Source: Rhabdophis nuchalis
Lineage: Eukaryota; Chordata; Lepidosauria; Squamata; Natricidae
DNA: 64,000 bases
Assembly (NCBI GenBank): GCA_039707465.1
Contig: CM077645.1
Span: 146,626,503-146,690,502, forward strand
Reading direction: 5' to 3'
The notes beneath the pieces are model-generated. The model saw only the letters and a program-made list of their open reading frames with translations, was not told where the DNA came from and made no database searches. Both the position numbers and the translations under genes were made by a program. This document shows positions 11,395 through 21,130 of the stretch, piece by piece (positions within the stretch are counted from its first letter, which is position 1; each line of letters opens with the position of its first letter).

Positions 11395-11720
11395 GATCTC
11401 CATAAACTGCAGACACTTCATAAGATTAGGTTAACAACTCTTAAGGCCTTTTTGGCGATGCTGTTACAGTGAGCTCTAACACTTAAATTGTTTGATATGA
11501 GTACTCCAAGGTCCTTGATAGTGTGAGGATCATCTATGAGGTTCTGTTGCGAGCAGAGGAGTGCAGTACTCTTCTCGTGAAATACTTCTGGACTAGCTCA
11601 ATTGTATTGTCTGATATTCAATGCGGATTCCAGTGAGATGAGCTGTATTCGAGAACTGGTCTGCCATAGGTTTTGTATACCCTAATTAGCAATACGATAT
11701 TACCTGAAGAGAAGCTTCTG
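11395..11720 (-). mobile_element. LINE C-terminal fragment
   Basis: The - strand translates as VYKTYGRPVLEYSSSHWNPH then, after a stop, ISDNTIELVQKYF. This is the RP.LEY...W.PH....IE.VQ..FT signature found near the C-terminus of many non-LTR reverse transcriptases. The family is not determined. Confidence 0.6.
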
Positions 11721-12219
11721 TTAGAAACTTGTTGGCAAAGTTCCCCAGTAAGTTTCCATGGTCGGGGGTGGACTTGGACAAAGATTCTCCCAGTACTAGT
11801 CCAACACCTTAACCACAGCGGATAGTCCTTGATTTATGACCACGAACTTTCTATTGCTAAACCAGAAGTACCAGATTCAAAGATCCAAGACGGCATGAGA
11901 GCTCACAGCAAGCCAATCCTTATTTTCAGCCTGCCTTCATCTCTTGTTATGTCCACAATTCCGGGAGTGGTGACTAGCCTTTGATTGGGATGGCCTGAAA
12001 ATTCCTACTCTGGAGAGGACATTTGACTAGAAGCTCACCAAGGCCCTTTATCATCCTGATTATATGATTTGGGAGGCTTGTATTGCTCATGCCATAGTTC
12101 TATACAGAGGAAACATTAATAAATAATCAAGTTCTGATTATCTAATTATTTGGAAGAGAGTAAGAAGGCAGCCTCCATTGCCTCAGATAAGGGACCCTGA
12201 CTAGTTGTTCTATACATAT
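11721..12219. other. Intergenic, nothing recognised
   Basis: No gene, RNA gene or named repeat is supported. Confidence 0.45.
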
Positions 12220-12669
12220 TTATGGGGACCTAGCTATCTGCGGGATCGGATCCTGCCGCATACATCCTCACGGCCGATTCGCTCCCACAGAGAGGGACTT
12301 CTCCGGGTGCCGTCCACTAGACTCTGTCAGCGGGCGACGCCCTGGGGAAGGGCTCTCTCTGTGGCGGGCCCAGCCCTCTGGAACGACCTTCCCCCCCCCC
12401 CCCCCCCCCCCCGACATCAGAACAACCACGGACTTCTGCTCCTTCCGTCTGAAATTAAAAACTCATCTTTTCCGTTTGGCCGGCCTTGGTTAGCCTCTCT
12501 CTACAGGGTTTAGCTGTTTTTAATTGGGTATTTTAGCAGATTAAGGGGATTTTAGCACAGGCTCATATTTAATTTTTTCTTAACTGTATGTGTATATTGT
12601 ATTGTGGTTTTAGTTTCCCTGTGCACCGCTCCGAGTCCCTATGGGGAGAGGAGCGGTCTATAAATTAAA

Positions 12670-12734
<65 letters not shown>

Positions 12735-12735
12735 C
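12220..12735 (+). mobile_element. L2 LINE 3' fragment with (ATT)n tail
   Basis: Same 3' region as 7600-8072, with a C homopolymer of about 23 bases at 12389-12412 replacing a short C run. The tail is (ATT)n at about 12668-12734. Confidence 0.85.
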
Positions 12736-13814
12736 TAATCATAAGACTCAGTGAAAATTAGCTGTGACACATTCAGTTAATTCATCTGAGGTTTATTGAA
12801 TTAAAGTAGTACAGCACATACTGGATCACAAATTTAACAGCATTAGGTTGGTTAGCACAGTACACTGAACCAGGAATGATCCAAATATATTTTACCATAG
12901 CATGTTGTGCAAACTCAGCCGTCCTAGTTTCCTAGGACTTCACTGTGTTGTGCACATCAGCTGGATTTACACCGCATACCAATCCACTGCCTTTTCCTTC
13001 AGGTTGTCCTGTGAGCCCAATCAACATCGGCCCTACGAAGTTTCTATCTACTGTACCTGCTATTCAACAAACATCTTGTTTCAATTGAAATATTCCTCCC
13101 CCGTCTCTCCTTTAATACGAGTAGGAAACTCAGTTACGCATGAAAAGGCAATTAAATTCAGAACGGTGAAAACAATCACACGCTCCAAATCATACAATTG
13201 TGAGCCGTGACTAAAGAAGGGGCGGACCCACCACCCCGGTTGTTTTAATTGGCAGGCGTTACTAGTCGCACTTAACTGTATCGATCCTGTCTTGCTTAGA
13301 TGTCCTGATCCTATCCTGTCGCCTGGTTACTGGTACGATCTTCTCCTATACAACTTTTTATTAAGATTTTTGATTATCTTTAGTTGTTAGATTTTATTAA
13401 TATTCCAGTACGAGTTTCAAATAAGGAAACTGGCTTGCCAAAAAAAATAATCCCAACTTTAGAGTTTGAGAAATTTGGAAATGGTATAAAAGGGGAAACC
13501 TAAACTGTTCTCTTTATTAAAACTTACTGCAATTGATCCAAATATCTTAGAATTGCCCCGTAATCCACGGTATATGCTGTTACTCAGAAATAAGTAATTC
13601 TATATTCATTGGAAAGACTTGTTACAGTCAACGCTTGGAACATACTTATGCATTAATTATTATTTACTAAACCTGATTTGATCCTTGAACTAATTGGACT
13701 AATTATGCTCAGCGCGGGTTATTTCGAATGACCGGAGGCTGCTAGCAAGCCGGCTGCCTGGAAGTAAAGTCACAGAACTGGACGGAATTGTTTACTTTGG
13801 AGTAAGCGTGAAAT
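12736..13814. other. Upstream region of NQO2
   Basis: No repeat family is recognised. It holds a GC-box-like GGGGCGG at about 13219 and AT-rich flanks. It may contain NQO2 regulatory sequence, but this is inference from position only. Confidence 0.35.
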
Positions 13815-13909
13815 GCAGTATAAAACGGTGCTGTTAATGTGCTTCCTTGCAGGAATCCGAAGTCCTCCGTGGCGGCATTTGTATTTAAACACTCGAAAGT
13901 TACTCAGCG
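13815..13909 (+). promoter_or_regulatory. Candidate NQO2 TATA promoter and non-coding first exon
   Basis: TATAAAA occurs at about 13818-13824. About 30 bp later a transcript could begin and run to a donor-like AGCG|GTAAGG with GT at 13910. The next acceptor would be the one before the NQO2 start codon. The arrangement is self-consistent, but no transcript evidence is available. Confidence 0.3.
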
Positions 13910-14455
13910 GTAAGGCAAAACTGCATAAAGGGAAAGTGGGTGAAAATGTTTACATTTTGAAACGTGTTTTTTTTAAAAAAAAATTATGGTAGGCTGATTA
14001 GTTTCCCTTTTCTTCACCTTGCATTCTAGGCTGTGGCAGATTGGTTCGCATCCCTTGACCCAAAACCTTTAGCAGAAGTTCCATAAGACTGTGTTTGATC
14101 TCCCATTGACTCCCATTTCCCTAGAATCCACATTCCTATGGGATGCAAATAACAGCAAACTCTCGTTGCCTTTTTTCCAGGTGGTGGATCCTACTCCAGA
14201 GATCTTGAGAAACTGAATCTACTTTGCTTTGCTTTAGGACTTGGATAGGAATGAAGGAGGGGGGATTAGAAGATGCTTCCTTTTCTACTGCTAAGAGCTA
14301 TTAAGTTAGGATATTTCTGCTGATGCTCTTGTGCTTAAATTTGTGTGTCTATTGGTTTTTTCCCCTGTGGTTCTCTCTTATTATTATTACATCCAGATGA
14401 CCAGTTTCAAGTAATGTTCGTTTTTAAAAACTAAGAAAAGGATTTTTAGTCTTTC

Positions 14456-14467
14456 TTTCTTTCTTTC

Positions 14468-14503
<36 letters not shown>

Positions 14504-14504
14504 T
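14456..14504 (+). repeat. (TTTC)n microsatellite used as a splice-acceptor pyrimidine tract
   Basis: A tract of CTTT units ends about 8 nt before TAACAG (acceptor candidate at 14511) and about 55 nt before GTTGCAG (14560). Either acceptor could define the exon that holds the NQO2 start codon. Confidence 0.8.
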
Positions 14505-14574
14505 TTGTAACAGTCTTGACAAGAATCTTTCAAAACCATAACACTGACAAACTGTTGCAGGGTGTTGAAAAAAA

Positions 14575-14581
14575 ATGGCAG
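14575..14581 (+). CDS. NQO2: NQO2 coding exon 1 (start codon, Met-Ala-G)
   Basis: ATG GCA G is followed by donor GTAAGT at 14582. The exon probably begins at 14512 or 14561. The split glycine codon is completed by the next exon, giving M-A-G-K. Confidence 0.85.
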
Positions 14582-17500
14582 GTAAGTTGTACTTCCTTTT
14601 ATCATATTTCTATTAAAGGAGAGAACAAGAATTAAGATGTCCCCATAGGTCCCCTCATTTTCCATAGGGATAGCCAACTGGACTGTGACCAGAGATTATT
14701 AGAGATTACTAATGTTCTCCCCAAATGGTCATTGTGTGTGTTTGTGTGGGGTGATATTTATACATTTCAGCCACCTGATATTTTTATTTCCTAAAATGCC
14801 ATGAAGTCTAGGAGGAGTTTAAAAGCCTTTAGGAAAATAAAGGTACAGTGAACTATCATTCTATTTTATTTTTTAAAGAAATGATAAGGGAAAAAGTTAG
14901 CTGGGTCAGGGAACATAACAGAGGTGTTATCATTGGGTAACAAATAGATTGCCTTGTTTTATATTTAAAAAATATCGGCATATCAAAAGAATCCTGACTA
15001 GAAACTGCATGAGATGGCCTTGGGCCAGTCACTGTTAAATTAATCTAGCCCCAGAAGGGTTAGGATAAAATTAGGATAGGAAGAGCTACCTCAAGCCAGT
15101 TCGGTGTAGTGGTTAAGGCATCAGCCTATAAATTGGGAGATTGTGAGTTCTAGACCTGCGTTAGGCATAAAGTTGCCTTGTCAAGTCACTCACTTCCAGC
15201 CCTAGGAAACAGATAATGCTTCCTAGGGCTGAAACACTTCCTAAATCATGCTAAGAAAGTGGCAGGGCATTGTCCAGATAGTCACCAGGAGTTAAGGCTG
15301 ACTCAAAAGCATTAAAAACAATCTACTTTGGTCTGACTGATTAAAAAGGTAAAATAAAAGAATAATTTTACAAAGCAGTTACAGGCTTCTAATTAAGACA
15401 ATGTTCAAATTGCAATATTGTTCCTGATTGCAGAATATCTTCTCACCTTGATTTTTATCTGCCTCTGGAATCCCTGTTTTAAGTAAATATTGCTTTTCTT
15501 CTCCTTTTTAAACATCAGGGAAAGAAGTATTGGTTGTGTACGCAGACCAAGAGCCCAAATCTCTAAATGGCTCGTTAAAAACCTTGATGGTGGAAGAACT
15601 GAAGAAGCAAGGCTGTACTGTCACTGTTTCAGACTTATATGATATGCAATTTGAGCCAAGAACAACAAGGAAGGACATAGTTGGTAGGCACCACTGATGA
15701 GGTAGAAGTACATTTGTGTTCCCAAAAAAGGGTCCCAAGTATACATTTTGCTGTAGTACAAGATTTCTATATGGAAAAAGATGTATGCTAGAAAGAAAGA
15801 AAAAGACTGAGATGGCAACTCTTGAAATGCAACTAGATTGTGTGTTATGTTGTACCTATAGGTGACCTATACAATCCTGATCATTTTAATTATGGAACTG
15901 AGGCCTGGAAAGCTTATGAAAATGGATGTCTGGCTGAAGATTTGATTGAGGAGCAAAAGAAAGTGAACAAAGCCGACTTAGTGATTTTCCAGGTCATTAT
16001 TTTTTCAAAAGCTTATTTATGTGAGACTTCCAGTGCTGGATCAAATTGGTTTAAGAGCTTAGATCCTGTTGATACAACTCTTTGAACTTTGGGATTTAGG
16101 GAAATTTTAGGTTTGTGCTTGCTTTGATTTGAACCTTACTTTTTTCACAATTGAATTTCATGTAATAAAATGAAATTCAATTGTGAAAAAAGTAAGGTCC
16201 TACATATAGGCAAGAAAAACAAATTGCACAAGTACAGCATAGGTGGTACCTTGCTCAATAGTAGCAACTGTGAGAGGGATCTAGGAATCCTAGTGGACAA
16301 CCATTTGAATATTAGCCAGCAGTGTGCAGCAGCTGCCAAAAAAGCCAACACAGTTCTAGGCTGCATAAACAGAGGGATAGAATCTAGATCACGTGAAGTG
16401 TTAATGCCACTGTATAGTGCCTTGGTAAGGCCACACTTGGAATACTGCATACAGTTTTGGTCGCCACGATGTAGAAAAGACGTGGAGACTCTGGAAAGAG
16501 TGCAGAGAAGAGCAACCAAGATGATTAGGGAACTGGAGACTAAAACATATGAAGAACGGCTGCAGGAGCTGGGTATGTCTAGTTTGATGAAGAGAAGGAC
16601 CAGGGGAGACATGATAGCAGTGTTCCGATATCTCAGAGGGTGCCACAAAGAAGAGGGAGCCAAACTATTCTCCAAGGCACCTGGGGGTAGGACAAGAAGC
16701 AATGGGTGGAAACTAATCAAGGAGAGAAGCAACTTAGAACTAAGGAGAAATTTCCTGACAGTTAGAACAATTAACCTCTGGAACAGCTTGCCTCCAGAAG
16801 TTGTGAATGCCCCAACCCTGGAAGCCTTTAAAAAGATGTTAGATAGCCATTTGTCTGAAATGGTATAAGTTTCCTGCCCACGCAGGGGGTTGGACTAGAA
16901 GACCTACAAGGTCCCTTCCAACTCTGCTATTGTATTGTATTGAATGTATCATCTAAGAAATTTCAAAATATTATCCCTTACATTTTGGTCCAATAGGTGC
17001 TGGTGAGTGTAGTACATTCCTCAAAATTATGAACTAGCTGTCCTCCAGATAGGTTGATGTCCATCTTCCCTTTCGGCAATCCAACTGGGGTCACGTTGGT
17101 TGGGATAGAGAGTGTCTCCATCCATGTATCTAGGGAGTATTAGGTTGAAAGTGACAGTTCAATAGATTAATCTATTTTGATTAAACTTTCCCAACTCAGT
17201 GCCTTATACATAAATCTGGCTTTGTTTCAGAAGGAAGGCAGATCATTTAAAAAATATTATTGAACAAGCTGAGGAAAATGATTACTTCAGATGATGTGGG
17301 GAACTATGGCCCTTTTATGATTGAGGACTTCAACTCCCAGTATTACTGAGTCAGCCAGGCTGCTCAGGAATTCTGGGAGTTGAAGTCCACAAGTCGTAAA
17401 GGGCCCATAGTTCCTGATCTCTGATGTAGTGTCTTGCCAATCACTATAATGAACTAAAAGGATCCATGTTAGAGGCACAATGTTACAATAATACCAGACT

Positions 17501-20500
17501 TTGTTAATTTATACTTAATTTATATTTGCAATACTTTCTGCTCAATTGTTGCCTTTCTGAAGAAGTTAGTGCCTATGGGGCATTTTAAAGCCAAAGATAT
17601 CATTGCTTTCTTGTATTCCTATCTAGTTTCCTTTATATTGGTTCAGCATGCCAGCTATCCTGAAGGGCTGGATGGACAGAGTCTTAGTCCAAGGATTTGC
17701 TCATGATTTCCCAAAGTGTTTTGATTCTGGTTTACTCAAGGTAAGTAGCCTATAAATATACATTAAACTAAGATTTTACTGACATTAATATCCTGTCTTT
17801 GTATCTATACTAAAGATAGTTAACAATGTATAATTAAGGAACAAAATAAAAATAGGTGTTATAATAGAAGCCCTTCAACTATGGAATATATTTCACAAAC
17901 AGAATAGTCATAAATATTAACCTGATTGCAAACCCAAGCAAGGTCAATCATTTCTAGGTAAAGCATTTAGATTAGCAACTTTAAGATGTATGGACTTCCA
18001 GAAATAAATTTTCATGTAATCTACCTCTAAAGGTAGATTTATTAAGAACTCTTTGTGGCATCACATTCCTCAAGATTAGCAAATCCTCAATAATTTATCA
18101 TGATGATTATTCATATGTGGCATAACACTGCTCAAGTTGCATGATATAAAGTGCAAACTTTCTGTAGGATCATGGTAGTAGATATAGCCAGCCAGTTATA
18201 GCCTTTCTTTACAAATGTGCTGTTTTTATTAGTGCTCAATTTTCTAGAAATTGGCAAATTTGGAAAAAAAAATTGAAAACCAAGAGATTTATAATGAATT
18301 GTCTATTTTATTGCTGAAATTTTCTAAGAAAGGCTGTACATGAATCAGTGCAACATTAAACATTGCTTTGAATCTTAATTACCACTAGAAACACTGGAAG
18401 AAAAGTTTTAACTGAATCTGTGGCAAATTAAAGATCTTGAAAATTAAACTGCATGAAAAATTGGCTTCAAAATCAAGAACTTTTTAAAATCCTACAATGA
18501 AGAAATGTTTTTCAGATGCACTCAACCTATAAGTGGCATATTAACCTGAGTTCACCTATAGCCTGTTAATGAAATTTGGCCCAATTGGCAGTCAGTTGGC
18601 TGACCTTGTTGATGGTTGTTTGTGGACTTTTCATAAGTACTGATTATATAGCTCTGTCAATTCAGAATTTTAAACTGGCCTTTAAAATCGTATTTCATAT
18701 TTTTAAAGCATAGTGCAGCTTTTATTCAAATTTATTCTAAAGGAAATTGTTCCATTTTTTTAAAAAAAAATCACATTACAATGTAATTTGGTTGTGGTTT
18801 AATGCTGCATCCTGTACATTGCACAGTGGGGGGGTTGTTCTGTTGTATTGAGTGTTGATTTAGAATACCGTATTTTTGGAGTATAAGACGCACCTTTTTT
18901 CCTCAAAAAAGAGCGTGAAAATCTGGTTGCGTCATATACACTTTTGGCCTCCCAAAATCCTGCCCTTTGCAAAAATGGCCATGCATAGCCTTAAGGAGGC
19001 TTATGGAGTGCTTCTGGGGGCTGGGGAGGGCATAAATGAGTGAAAAATGGGCTGTTTTTTGCTCATTTTTGCCCTCCCAGCCCCCAGGAACACTCTATAA
19101 GCCTCCTAAAGGCTATGTATGCCCTTTTTTTTGGACAGAAAATAGGACATTTTTTGCTCATTTTTGCCCCCTCTACGAGCACTACAAGCCTCCTAAAGGC
19201 TATGCATACCTTTTTTGACAAAAAATGGGCCAGTTTTGTGAAAAAGTGGCTATTTTGGGGAGGTCTGCAGAGTACAAAAACTTTTTTAAAAAATTTGCCT
19301 CTTCAAAATCTTGGTGCATCTTATACTCTGAAAAATATGGTTTATAAATAAAGCATGTGTTCCATTGCAGAATAAATTAGCCTTGCTTTCATTTACCACT
19401 GGAGGAGATGAGGAAATGTATTCAAAGAGAGGACCCAGTGGTGATATTCGTTACCTTCTGTGGCCCATGCAGGTATGTGGAGACCAAATGCAAATGCTGG
19501 CTCAGGCTTTGCTTCTGGAGAATTAGATAGGGACTGACTGAACTCTCTTTCAGTTCTTCAAAGATCTCAGTCAATCAGTTATGGCAGGCACACTGCAGCG
19601 GACTGATATAAGCATTCAGCTACACTCACCACTCGACACTCTGTTTCCCCCAACCAACCAATCTTCTTTTGTTCTTGCTTTGTGGTCTTCCTCAATGTGA
19701 TGTTTTTGGGTCTGTTGGGATTGCGGCTTCTAGATCTTCCAGCCAGCAATCTCTGAATAAGAAGCCTAGAAATATGGACTCGGCCTTCATGAATGAGTAG
19801 TTATGGTACAAGCTGTCTTTCCTGACAGTTAGAACAATTAACCTCTGGAACAGCTTGCCTCCAGAAGTTGTGAATGCCCCAACCCTGGAAGTCTTTAAAA
19901 AGATGTTAGATAGCCATTTGTCTGAAATGGTTCCTGCCCACGCAGGGGGTTGGACTAGAAGACCTACAAGGTCCCTTCCAACTCTGCTACTGTATTGTAT
20001 TGTATTGTAAGCAGAGCAGCACTTTCCGTCTACATTACTAGGGCTTCAAAACATAATTGGAGGAATTTCTTGGCATTGGTTTTTCTTTACTCTGCCCACA
20101 ACATGAAGAATAACATGATCATACATGTCCTTTTATGTTTCTAAATATCTTGCTTTTGCCAATAACCTTCCAAAATAAAGCAGAATTGAGAACATTAAAA
20201 ACATTTTCCTGTTAGTATCAGTGTTTTAGAGATGCATGCATAAGGGAACTGAGACAGGAAGCTCTTCAGAGCAAATTCTTTTCCTTTTCCCTTGCTCAAA
20301 TTCTTGTTTACATGGAATATGAAGGATGGCCAGTCTGTGGCCATTGATTTAGGGAAACAGGAGGTGGCTAAATAAAATTCAGCTTCTTGGCCCTTTAATA
20401 CGGGTGGGCAAAACATCCCAAGTTCATAGACCTGTCCCAACTCTGCTCCAATAATTCTAAGTGTTTCAAGCTCTAAAAGGTGTTCAGGTTAGTGCTCAGA

Positions 20501-21072
20501 ACACTTCTGCAGTGGCGGGAATAGAACTGGAACACTCACTAAGAAGTGAACATGAGATTTATAGTTGAACTAGCTGGATACCTGTGTTTCGTGAGGAAAC
20601 TATGTGATTGGGTTTTGCAGGAAAAATTTGCTTCACAATCTGTTGGCTCAATGGTGAGTCGGTGATTGAAACACATAAGGGAATATCGCTCCCACTGCCT
20701 TGAGTCTGGAGCCGTTCCATAGGTGGAAGGCGTAGACATTTTGGTGAGATACTGACGTTTAATACTGTAAGGAGCCCCAGATCGCTCCTGAGTGAAGGAG
20801 TGGAATGTGTGCTAGTTTGAACTGAGGTTACACAATGTGAGGCAACTGGAATTGGAACAGAGTTCTTTTCAGATGAGGAGTGGGAGTATAACTCCTTAAC
20901 ATCAGAACGTGTTAATTACTGTATAAGAAATATTAATGATCTGAGGGTCATTTCGAAAATCCTTCATTAGCAACCACCTAGAAACCAAGAAGAACATACG
21001 TGCCAAATTTCAAGTTTGTAGGCTTTACGATTTTGGAGATTTCGTGATGAGTGAGTGATATTTGCTTTATCT

Positions 21073-21130
<58 letters not shown>

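Noticed and set aside
12902..13210. A 102-codon gene upstream of NQO2
   Set aside because: No recognisable domain, no splice context and ordinary length for chance in this composition.
16170..16868. A host gene of 232 codons inside NQO2
   Set aside because: The protein is the CR1 LINE C-terminus, with near-identical fragments elsewhere in the window.
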